This document shows, in pieces, positions 1-4,476 of a stretch of DNA of 5,982 nt (position 1 is the stretch's first letter; each line of letters begins with the position of its first letter). Below the pieces are notes generated by a model that was not told the DNA's origin, ran no database searches, and saw only the letters and a list, made by a program, of their open reading frames with translations. The position numbers and the translations under genes are program-made. This stretch comes from Actinomycetes bacterium (lineage in GTDB: Bacteria; Actinomycetota; Actinomycetes; Streptosporangiales; Streptosporangiaceae): positions 1 to 5,982 of the forward strand of contig JAFACJ010000985.1 of assembly GCA_023425615.1 (NCBI GenBank), given 5' to 3'.

Positions 1-305
1 TCCGACAGGCAGGTGTGCAGTTCGTCGAAGACCGTGCCGTGCAGGGTGTGTTCTTCCAGGCGGGTCAGGTAGGCGGCCCACAGTTCCGTCTCGGCCTCGA
101 TCGCCACTGCTTCTTTGGCGGGGAAGGCGCGGAAGAACGTGCTCTTGGAGACCTCGACCTCCGCTACGAGCTCGTCCAGGGTCGTCGCCTCGAAGCCTTT
201 CTCGGTGAACATCCGCAGTGCGGTCTCGGCCAGGGCCCGGCGGGTGCGCAGCCGTTTGCGCTCGCGTAGTGGCAGCAGGCGGTCGTCGGCCGGGGAAGCG
301 GTCAT
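1..305 (-). CDS. TetR-family transcriptional regulator, N-terminal part (cut by window edge)
   Basis: Reading the minus strand from the ATG at 305 gives 101 residues that run off the left edge, so the ligand-binding domain is mostly missing. Residues 14-34 (RERKRLRTRRALAETALRMF) form the basic first helix of a TetR DNA-binding domain. Residues 41-66 (TTLDELVAEVEVSKSTFFRAF, then PAKEA) are the classic helix-turn-helix, including the S-x-x-T-F-F-R-x-F signature of the recognition helix. TetR proteins are dimeric repressors released by a small ligand; neither ligand nor target can be told from this half. An in-frame TGA lies just upstream (ATG CTG TCG GGA TGA), which rules out that earlier ATG. 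The chosen start has no good Shine-Dalgarno, but a TATGCT hexamer lies 6 nt before it, so the mRNA is probably leaderless. It is divergent from the MarR-type gene at 443, which it could co-regulate. Confidence 0.93.
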   Translation of the reverse strand, partial: MTASPADDRLLPLRERKRLRTRRALAETALRMFTEKGFEATTLDELVAEVEVSKSTFFRAFPAKEAVAIEAETELWAAYLTRLEEHTLHGTVFDELHTCLS

Positions 306-311
306 CCCGAC

Positions 312-341
312 AGCATAACAAAGACGGTATCCGGCTACGAA
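312..341 (-). promoter_or_regulatory. Putative leaderless promoter of the tetR-type gene
   Basis: On the minus strand TATGCT (312-317) matches the TAnnnT -10 pattern and ends 6 nt before the ATG at 305, placing the expected transcription start on the start codon. A weak -35, TTCGTA (336-341), lies 18 nt further upstream. The -10 fit is good and the -35 poor. Confidence 0.45.
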
Positions 342-364
342 CGTTGCTGGTTGTCTTTTTGCTC

Positions 365-394
365 TTGATATCAAACGAGACCGAGTGTCATAAT
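365..394 (+). promoter_or_regulatory. Putative sigma-70-type promoter of the MarR-type gene, with an overlapping palindrome
   Basis: TTGATA (365-370) and CATAAT (389-394) are separated by 18 nt and closely resemble housekeeping -35 and -10 hexamers; transcription would start near 401, giving a leader of about 40 nt. The -35 is part of a perfect 10-bp palindrome, TTGATATCAA (365-374), so a dimeric repressor bound there would block the promoter. Either flanking regulator (TetR at 305 or MarR at 443) could be the ligand; this is inference. The stretch is also distinctly more AT-rich than its surroundings. Confidence 0.6.
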
Positions 395-442
395 CTACCC
401 GTTGCCGGGTCATGGGGCCCGGCGGGCGAGAGGAGAGCGGCC

Positions 443-862
443 ATGGACCAGGACTTCGGCACAAGGGTCATCGGCCAGACGGAGAAGGCGCTCAACGCAC
501 TGCTGGCGCGGGAGCTGGCGGGGACCGGCGTCACCGAACCCCGGTGGGTGGCACTGACCCTGGCGATCACCGAAGGCGGGACCGGGGGCTGTTTCGTCGG
601 ACATGTCGCAGGTGTTCTGAAGACGGATGAGGCGAGCGCCGACGAGCACATCGCCGCCCTGGAGGCGGCCGGCCTCCTGCGCGTGGACGGCGCCGACGTC
701 ATGGCGACCGAGGCGGGCCGTGCGCTGTGGGACGGGGTCCGCGCGTCCATCGCCCGGCTCACCCGTGAGCTGTGGGGAGACCTGCCGCCGGAGGACCTCG
801 CGGTCGCCGGGCGTGTCCTGAACACCGTCCTGGGCCGGGCGAACACCCTGCTGGCCGCCTGA
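443..862 (+). CDS. MarR-type winged-helix transcriptional regulator
   Basis: The 139-residue protein has the length and helix layout of a short MarR-family regulator. Residues 1-25 form a dimerisation helix and 32-60 a helical region. Residues 61-80 (TDEASADEHIAALEAAGLLR) correspond to the recognition helix and following helix, and 81-96 (VDGADVMATEAGRALW) to the wing with its typical T-E-A-G-R-A-L ending. Residues 97-137 form the long C-terminal helices that complete the dimer interface. MarR proteins usually repress themselves and a neighbouring transport or detoxification gene in response to phenolic or oxidising ligands. Here the neighbours are a divergent TetR gene and a convergent cadD-like gene, so no obvious target is cotranscribed. 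The start is supported by AGGAG at 431-435, 7 nt before the ATG; longer in-frame extensions lack such a site. The wing is short and weakly basic, so the family call is good but not certain. Confidence 0.8.
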   Translation: MDQDFGTRVIGQTEKALNALLARELAGTGVTEPRWVALTLAITEGGTGGCFVGHVAGVLKTDEASADEHIAALEAAGLLRVDGADVMATEAGRALWDGVRASIARLTRELWGDLPPEDLAVAGRVLNTVLGRANTLLAA

Positions 863-895
863 CGGGACGGTCGGTGCCGCCGGGCCGTCAGGCGG
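855..895. terminator. Strong hairpin between convergent MarR-type and cadD-like genes
   Basis: CCGCCTGACGG (855-865) and CCGTCAGGCGG (885-895) are perfect 11-bp inverted arms around a 19-nt loop. The left arm contains the MarR gene's TGA stop codon (860-862). There is no T-tract on either strand, as is usual for actinobacterial terminators. Placed between two converging genes, it could end transcription from both sides. Confidence 0.65.
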
Positions 896-955
896 TCGTG
901 GCGATCGGCGCTCCGCTGTTTCCTTCCGAGCGTCGGTCGCGCGCCGGATCTCCTT

Positions 956-1474
956 CTACAGGCCGAAGGCGCGGCCCCTGATGAGGATGAGGAGGCCGAG
1001 CGCCATCAGGACGACGGGCAGGAGGACGCGCCCCCAGCGGTCGAGGGTCTTGGCGATGACGGGGCGGGTGGCGAAGACGGGGACGTAGGCGCCGATGTTG
1101 TCGCCTTCGTTGGCGAAGGTGACGGACGCGACCTCCCAGGGGCTCGGGCTCGTGCCGTTCTGGCCGGAGGCGGGCTCGGTGATCTCGTCGCCGCGGTGGT
1201 CGAGCCAGGTCTGCCAGGCCGCCCTCAGGCCCAGGGCCAGGGGGAGCAGGCCCAGGCAGGGGATGGCCTTCTCGGGCAGGAGGGCGGCGCCGGCGGAGGC
1301 GGTCAGAGCCACGGCGAGGATGGCGATGAAGCCCAGGTACTGGCCGACGACGATGCGGAGCGCGGAGTGCCGGTGCCCGGCGCCGTGGGCGAAGAACAGG
1401 GAGAGGACGAGCAGGTCGTCGAGGTTGGTGGCGGCGAACAGCCCGATGGCCTGACCGATGATGCGCGGGCTCAC
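956..1474 (-). CDS. cadD: CadD-family cadmium resistance membrane protein, apparently lacking one transmembrane helix
   Basis: The 172-residue product carries the signature segments of the Cad family (Pfam Cad, CadD-like), integral membrane proteins that lower cellular cadmium. Residues 14-30 (AATNLDDLLVLSLFFAH) contain the conserved T-N-x-D-D motif in the first helix. Residues 44-64 and 71-89 are further hydrophobic helices. Residues 117-134 hold the T-F-A-N-x-G-D-N-I-G-x-Y-x-P-x-F block, with D125 and N126. Residues 151-166 are the last helix. In the family as I know it (for example staphylococcal CadD, about 200 residues) a further membrane helix follows that D-N-I-G block. Here VPVFA (131-135) runs straight into TRPVIAKTLDRWGRVLLP, so about 30 residues are missing in frame. 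The GTG start at 1474 is chosen because GAGAGGGG lies about 6-8 nt upstream and the hydrophobic N-terminus begins there; the reading frame can be extended to 1600, but that adds an unconvincing Pro/Arg-rich leader. Function may be lost or altered. Confidence 0.85.
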   Translation of the reverse strand: MSPRIIGQAIGLFAATNLDDLLVLSLFFAHGAGHRHSALRIVVGQYLGFIAILAVALTASAGAALLPEKAIPCLGLLPLALGLRAAWQTWLDHRGDEITEPASGQNGTSPSPWEVASVTFANEGDNIGAYVPVFATRPVIAKTLDRWGRVLLPVVLMALGLLILIRGRAFGL

Positions 1475-1557
1475 TGGCCGCCCCTCTCTCGGCGGGGTGC
1501 CGTCCGGACCCCGTGGCGCCGCGGCGTTAAGGAATGGGCAGATCAATCGGTTCTGTG

Positions 1558-1563
1558 GATGAT
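1558..1563 (+). promoter_or_regulatory. Candidate leaderless -10 element of the dinB-like gene
   Basis: GATGAT lies exactly 6 nt before the ATG at 1570, and no Shine-Dalgarno is visible. The match to TAnnnT is imperfect (second A and final T only) and no good -35 is seen. It is listed mainly because three other genes here have the same spacing. The rest of 1475-1569, shared with the divergent cadD-like gene, shows no clear operator. Confidence 0.3.
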
Positions 1564-1569
1564 TCCCCC

Positions 1570-2073
1570 ATGAACGACTTCCAGCGGGCCGAGCGGCCAT
1601 GGGTGGCGGACGAGCGGACGATGCTGACGGGGTTCCTGGAGTTCCAGCGCGACACGCTGGCGCTGAAGTGCGCGGGCCTGACGGACGAGCAGCTCAGGAG
1701 CAGGGCGGTTCCGCCCTCGGAGCTGTCGCTGCTGGGACTGGTCCGCCATCTCGCCGACGTCGAGCGCGGCTGGTTTCGGGACGTGGTGAACGGGGAGCGG
1801 ACGCGGGGCCTGTGGGTCGACGGGTCGGGCGGGAGCGCCGACTTCGACGTCGAGGGCGCCGATGTGGCGGAGGCGTTCGCGGTGTGGCGCCGGGAGTGCG
1901 CGTCCTCCCGGGAGATCGCGGAGGCGGCCGTGTCGCTCGACGTCACCGGCACGCACCGGGTCGGGGAGTTCTCGCTCCGCTATGTCCTCCTCCACATGAT
2001 CGAGGAGTACGCCCGGCATAACGGGCACGCGGATCTGCTCCGTGAGCGACTCGATGGTTCTACCGGCGAGTAG
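1570..2073 (+). CDS. DinB-family protein (DUF664 type, putative metal-dependent enzyme)
   Basis: The 167-residue protein matches the actinobacterial DUF664 branch of the DinB superfamily, a four-helix bundle that binds a divalent metal through histidines; some relatives are thiol transferases using mycothiol or bacillithiol. Visible landmarks are the N-terminal A-D-E-R-T-M-L segment (residues 13-19), L-V-R-H-L-A-D-V-E-R-G-W-F with H60, and the C-terminal block with H142, E145-E146, R149-H150, G152-H153-A-D, R158-E159 and the ending D-G-x-T-G. H60, H142, H150 and H153 are the likely metal-ligand candidates. The exact substrate cannot be read from the sequence. An upstream in-frame ATG at 1534 would add 12 residues, but its AAGGA directly abuts the codon, too close for a ribosome binding site. 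The ATG at 1570 gives the usual family N-terminus. The next gene downstream is separated by 169 bp, so this appears to be a single-gene unit. Confidence 0.88.
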   Translation: MNDFQRAERPWVADERTMLTGFLEFQRDTLALKCAGLTDEQLRSRAVPPSELSLLGLVRHLADVERGWFRDVVNGERTRGLWVDGSGGSADFDVEGADVAEAFAVWRRECASSREIAEAAVSLDVTGTHRVGEFSLRYVLLHMIEEYARHNGHADLLRERLDGSTGE

Positions 2074-2077
2074 GAAG

Positions 2078-2089
2078 GTGACGTGTCAC
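2078..2089. repeat. Short inverted repeat in the gap after the dinB-like gene
   Basis: GTGAC and GTCAC arms flank a 2-bp centre, GT, just after the dinB-like stop codon. The shape is that of a small operator rather than a terminator, since the arms are too short for a stable hairpin. No regulator can be assigned. Confidence 0.25.
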
Positions 2090-2175
2090 GGTTCTGAATC
2101 GGGCAGGTGTGGATCTGGTGGATTCCAAGGTATGTCCCGGATGTTAAGGATGAGGTCAGAGTAGGGTTTTGTAAC

Positions 2176-2188
2176 TACTCGTTAGTAT
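2176..2188 (+). promoter_or_regulatory. Candidate -10 and overlapping dyad upstream of the L,D-transpeptidase
   Basis: TAGTAT (2183-2188) is a reasonable -10 hexamer, about 55 nt before the ATG at 2243, but no convincing -35 is present near 2160-2166. It overlaps a dyad, TACT (2176-2179) and AGTA (2184-2187) around a 4-nt centre, which could be an operator. The remaining gap, 2090-2242, shows no small gene and no recognisable riboswitch. Confidence 0.3.
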
Positions 2189-2242
2189 CTGCCGGGATTG
2201 GGGGGTCCGTCCCGGCATGGAGAACTCCCCGGGAGAAGCAAC

Positions 2243-3163
2243 ATGCGCGGCGTCGCCCTGCTCGGTCTGTGTTCGGTGCTACTGGCGACGGGGCTCGCCG
2301 GAGGGGTGGCGGCGGCGGAGCCGGAACGGGCGAAGGCCAAGGCGCTGTCCATCGACGACATCACCCCCAGGCGGGGGGAGACGGTCGGTACCGGGATGCC
2401 GATCATGCTGAGGTTCACCCAGAAGGTCCGCAACAGGAAGGCGGTGGAGCAGGCGCTGGTCGTCGAGTCCACCAAGCCGACCGAGGGCGCCTGGTTCTGG
2501 ACGACCAGCACGCGGGGGACCTCGCTGGCGATCTTCCGGCCGAAGACGGAGTGGAAGCCCAACCAGAAGGTGACGGTCACCGCCAACCTCAAGGGCGTCA
2601 AGGCCGGGGGCGGGATCATCGGGCTGAAGAACGGCAGCATGTCGTTCCGGGTCGGCGACTCGCACATCGTCAAGATCAGTTCCAAGAAGCACCGGGCCCA
2701 GGCCTACAGGAACGGCAAGCTCGTGCGCTCATGGCCGGTCAGCCTGGGCTCGGGCGGCGAGGTGAAGAACGGCGTCGACGTCCTCATCACCACCAGCGGG
2801 GTGCACCTGGTGATGGCGCACAGCAAGCTGGAGCGGATGGTCGCGCCGGGGAAGAAGCCGGGCGACCCCGGCTACTACGACGAGATGATCCCGTGGGCGA
2901 CGCGGATCAGCGCCAGCGGCGAGTACATCCACCAGAACATGGACGACCCGTCGTGCCTCGGGCGGCGCAACTGCAGCCACGGGTGCGTCCGCTCCCCCGG
3001 CGGTGACGCCAAGTGGTTCATGAACTGGTCGTACCGCGGCGACAAGGTCATCATCACCGGTACCAAGCGGAAGCTGGACTGGAACAACGGCTGGGGCTAC
3101 TACCAGATCCCGTGGAAGAAGTGGGTGGCGGGCGGCGCGCTGAAGCAGCCGGTCATGACCTGA
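2243..3163 (+). CDS. Secreted L,D-transpeptidase (Ig-like domain plus YkuD catalytic domain)
   Basis: The 306-residue protein is an exported peptidoglycan cross-linking enzyme that makes 3-3 bonds between stem peptides, or a related transpeptidase. Residues 1-25 are a Sec signal peptide, a hydrophobic core ending A-A-A before E26; C10 is not in a lipobox, so it is probably not a lipoprotein. Residues about 30-130 form a bacterial Ig-like domain as in mycobacterial Ldts (T-Q-K-V at 54-57, E-G-A-W-x-W, then V-T-V-T-A-N-L). The YkuD domain follows to about 275, with conserved H230 and the catalytic S-H-G-C-V-R motif (S245, H246, C248, R250). The tryptophan-rich tail ending W-G-Y-Y-Q-I-P-W-K-K-W-V-A-G-G is the usual C-terminal subdomain. 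The ATG is supported by GGGAG (2231-2235), 7 nt away; a TTG at 2198 would put 15 polar residues before the signal peptide. Two extra cysteines, C238 and C244, sit in the loop before the catalytic motif. The last 11 bp overlap the convergent gene. Confidence 0.95.
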   Translation: MRGVALLGLCSVLLATGLAGGVAAAEPERAKAKALSIDDITPRRGETVGTGMPIMLRFTQKVRNRKAVEQALVVESTKPTEGAWFWTTSTRGTSLAIFRPKTEWKPNQKVTVTANLKGVKAGGGIIGLKNGSMSFRVGDSHIVKISSKKHRAQAYRNGKLVRSWPVSLGSGGEVKNGVDVLITTSGVHLVMAHSKLERMVAPGKKPGDPGYYDEMIPWATRISASGEYIHQNMDDPSCLGRRNCSHGCVRSPGGDAKWFMNWSYRGDKVIITGTKRKLDWNNGWGYYQIPWKKWVAGGALKQPVMT

Positions 3164-3728
3164 CCCCGGGGCCGGGTCCGGTGGCGCGGAGCGGCACCGG
3201 ACCCGCCTCGTCCTGGGCGAGGGCGAGGCCGAGCGCGCGGAGCCTCTCCTGGATCCGGCTCTCGATCTTCTCGGAGTCGAGGTGCTGCCCGCCCGCCGAC
3301 CGGGTGCAGCGGAACGCCCAGGCGATCGCCTCGCCCAGCTCGTCGACCGCGGCGCGGGTGGCGGCGCCGGGGCAGAGCGTCCAGAGGGACTCCAGCGCGT
3401 TGACGGCTGCCGGATAGTGGGCGCGGATGACGCGGATCTGGTTCGGCAGGTCGTCCTGGTCCAGTCGCGCGTCGGCGTTCTTGCGCATCTCCGAGACCAG
3501 TTGCGCGTCCACGCTCAGCCGCAGGACGCAGGAGCGGACCTCCGCCAACGCCGTTTCGACTTCCTGCTTACGCTGCTCGGTACGCCGCTCCTGCGTCTTC
3601 CGCGCATCCCTGCGTTCCAGGTGACGGGCCCGCCTCCACTCGACGACGAACGCCGTCACGGTGGCCACGACCGCGCCGAAGACGGTCGCGGCACCGATGA
3701 CCAGGGTGACCAGAGCCTCATCGTCCAT
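3153..3728 (-). CDS. Membrane-anchored coiled-coil protein of unknown function
   Basis: I do not recognise this 191-residue protein. Residues 5-29 are a single hydrophobic segment with only D-D-E before it and W-R-R-A-R after it, which predicts an N-terminal anchor with most of the protein in the cytoplasm (positive-inside rule). Residues 30-66 are extremely rich in Arg, Glu, Lys and Gln and look like a helical coiled coil. The rest, to about 170, also appears helical, with three cysteines (C67, C119, C141). The last 16 residues are Pro/Gly/Arg-rich because that DNA doubles as the terminator hairpin of the convergent transpeptidase gene. The ATG at 3728 has no Shine-Dalgarno; a CATAGT hexamer 6 nt upstream suggests a leaderless transcript. 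It is divergent from the P-loop kinase gene, and both proteins begin M-D-D. The coding call rests on sensible composition, a clear TM start and strand-consistent GC3; no function is claimed. Confidence 0.75.
   Translation of the reverse strand: MDDEALVTLVIGAATVFGAVVATVTAFVVEWRRARHLERRDARKTQERRTEQRKQEVETALAEVRSCVLRLSVDAQLVSEMRKNADARLDQDDLPNQIRVIRAHYPAAVNALESLWTLCPGAATRAAVDELGEAIAWAFRCTRSAGGQHLDSEKIESRIQERLRALGLALAQDEAGPVPLRATGPGPGVRS
3173..3205. terminator. Hairpin terminator of the L,D-transpeptidase gene, inside the convergent gene
   Basis: CGGGTCCGGTG (3173-3183) and CACCGGACCCG (3195-3205) form a perfect 11-bp stem with an 11-nt loop, starting 10 nt after the transpeptidase stop codon. 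The hairpin lies within the 3' coding end of the minus-strand gene. No T-tract follows. Position and stability support a terminator for the plus-strand transcript. Confidence 0.7.
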
Positions 3729-3734
3729 GTGTTC

Positions 3735-3740
3735 ACTATG
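3735..3740 (-). promoter_or_regulatory. Candidate leaderless -10 element of the membrane coiled-coil gene
   Basis: On the minus strand CATAGT lies exactly 6 nt before the ATG at 3728 and no ribosome binding site is present. Apart from its first base it matches the TAnnnT pattern. No consensus -35 is visible 17-18 nt upstream. Confidence 0.4.
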
Positions 3741-3769
3741 CGTCGCGGTGTCCCCGGCAGTTGTGTCCT

Positions 3770-3795
3770 TTGACCGCGCAACGGCTCGTTACGGT
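3770..3795 (+). promoter_or_regulatory. Candidate leaderless promoter of the P-loop kinase gene
   Basis: TACGGT (3790-3795) fits TAnnnT and ends 6 nt before the ATG at 3802. TTGACC (3770-3775) is a good -35 but only 14 nt away, shorter than the usual 17-18, so the pairing is doubtful. No Shine-Dalgarno is seen before the start. Confidence 0.4.
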
Positions 3796-3801
3796 GGCTG
3801 G

Positions 3802-4368
3802 ATGGACGACAACGCGACGGTCTGGGTGGTGGCGGGTCCGCCGGGAAGCGGCAAGACGACGGTCTGCTCGCTGCTGTTGCAGCGTCTCCGTCCCGTTCCG
3901 GCGCTCCTGGACAAGGACACGCTGTACGGCCCGTTCGTCGCGGCGACTCTGGCGGCCGCGTCACGTGACCCGGGGGAGCGCGAAGGCCGCTGGTATGACG
4001 AGCACATCAAGCGCTACGAGTACGCGGGGCTGACGGCCACCGCGCGTGAGGTCCGCTCCTACGGGTGTCCGGTGCTGCTCAGCGGCCCTTTCACCGGCCA
4101 GATACATGACCGGGAGGCATGGGCTTCATGGGTGGAGGAACTCGGCGGCCCACCCGTCAGGCTGGTGTGGATCCGGACGGACGCCCGCACCCTCCGCGCA
4201 CGTCTGACGTCACGTGGGCTGCCTCGTGACACCGGGAAACTGACGTCGTTCGACGCGTTCGTCGAACGTATGCGGCCCGGCGTCCCTCCGCCGGTACCGC
4301 ACATCGAGGTGGACAACCGTCTGGAGCGGACCATGGTGTCCCTGGGGGAGCAGCTCGACGTCCTCTGA
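3802..4368 (+). CDS. Small P-loop ATPase / kinase-like protein (AAA_33 type)
   Basis: The 188-residue protein starts with a beta strand (VWVVA) followed by a perfect Walker A loop, G-P-P-G-S-G-K-T-T (residues 12-20, K18 and T19 contacting the nucleotide). L-L-D-K-D-T-L-Y-G-P-F (35-45) is where acceptor-binding acidic residues sit in nucleotide- and sugar-kinase-like AAA_33 proteins. P-V-L-L-S-G-P-F (90-97) is the next core strand with a Walker B-like role, although it carries no acidic residue. R-T-D-A-R-T-L-R-A-R-L-T-S-R-G (125-139) gives the basic lid helix seen in small-molecule kinases. Size and order fit a single-domain kinase phosphorylating a small molecule; the substrate is unknown. 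I start at 3802 because the conserved strand begins there and a -10 hexamer lies 6 nt upstream; the frame stays open upstream, but that stretch overlaps the divergent gene. Nothing downstream is cotranscribed: leuC has its own promoter. Confidence 0.87.
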   Translation: MDDNATVWVVAGPPGSGKTTVCSLLLQRLRPVPALLDKDTLYGPFVAATLAAASRDPGEREGRWYDEHIKRYEYAGLTATAREVRSYGCPVLLSGPFTGQIHDREAWASWVEELGGPPVRLVWIRTDARTLRARLTSRGLPRDTGKLTSFDAFVERMRPGVPPPVPHIEVDNRLERTMVSLGEQLDVL

Positions 4369-4381
4369 GCCGGCGGCCCCT

Positions 4382-4411
4382 AGTGTTTCTTTAGCGGAAA
4401 CGTCGTATCCT
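4382..4411 (+). promoter_or_regulatory. Putative leuC promoter with an inverted-repeat operator
   Basis: TATCCT (4406-4411) is a good -10 hexamer; the matching -35 region (4382-4388) is weak. Between them lies GTTTC-N7-GAAAC (4385-4389 and 4397-4401), a perfect 5-bp inverted repeat. In Streptomyces and Corynebacterium, IclR-family regulators (NdgR, LtbR) are known to control leuCD, so this dyad is a reasonable candidate site; I cannot confirm that it matches their motif. The poor -35 would suit a regulator-dependent promoter. Confidence 0.5.
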
Positions 4412-4420
4412 TTTTACGGG

Positions 4421-4456
4421 CCGGTCGGATCGACCGGACCGGCCGGAACCGGCCGG
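4421..4456 (+). promoter_or_regulatory. GC-rich self-complementary leader of leuC
   Basis: CCGGTCG (4421-4427) and CGACCGG (4431-4437) form a 7-bp stem with a 3-nt loop. It is followed by two copies of CCGGCCGG (4439-4446 and 4449-4456) separated by AA, each self-complementary. CCGG occurs six times in 36 nt, so several mutually exclusive hairpins can form at the very 5' end of the mRNA. There is no room for a leucine-rich leader peptide, so classical ribosome-mediated attenuation is unlikely. Effects on mRNA stability or translation are possible. Confidence 0.4.
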
Positions 4457-4466
4457 GACGGCGGGC

Positions 4467-4472
4467 AGGAGG
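4467..4472 (+). promoter_or_regulatory. leuC ribosome binding site
   Basis: AGGAGG is a full-strength Shine-Dalgarno but ends only 4 nt before the ATG at 4477, slightly closer than usual. It fixes the leuC start, since no other in-frame start nearby has one. Confidence 0.8.
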
Positions 4473-4476
4473 TCAG

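Noticed and set aside
218..442. N-terminal extension of the MarR-type protein
   Set aside because: The frame is open upstream, but the extra residues are Arg/Pro/Gly-rich and run through the divergent promoter region and the tetR coding sequence; the ATG at 443 has a proper Shine-Dalgarno.
1475..1600. Longer N-terminus of the CadD-like protein starting at 1600
   Set aside because: It adds 42 non-family residues and overlaps the divergent dinB-like gene; the GTG at 1474 has a good Shine-Dalgarno and gives the family N-terminus.
2078..2089. Cyclic-AMP receptor protein (Crp/GlxR) site
   Set aside because: GTGACGTGTCAC has the right half-sites, but only 6 bp between GTG and CAC instead of the 8 expected for Crp, and it is far from any promoter.
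2074..2242. Cyclic-di-AMP (ydaO) riboswitch before the cell-wall gene
   Set aside because: Such riboswitches precede some actinobacterial cell-wall hydrolase genes, but the conserved sequence blocks are not found here and the leader is too short.
2243..2272. Lipoprotein signal in the L,D-transpeptidase
   Set aside because: C10 is preceded by L-G-L rather than a lipobox ending in G or A, and a normal A-A-A signal-peptidase site follows at residues 23-25.
2107..3006. Long open frame in another frame over the transpeptidase
   Set aside because: Low-complexity Gly/Arg/Ala/Gln translation typical of a shadow frame in GC-rich DNA; the overlapping transpeptidase has a signal peptide and catalytic motif.
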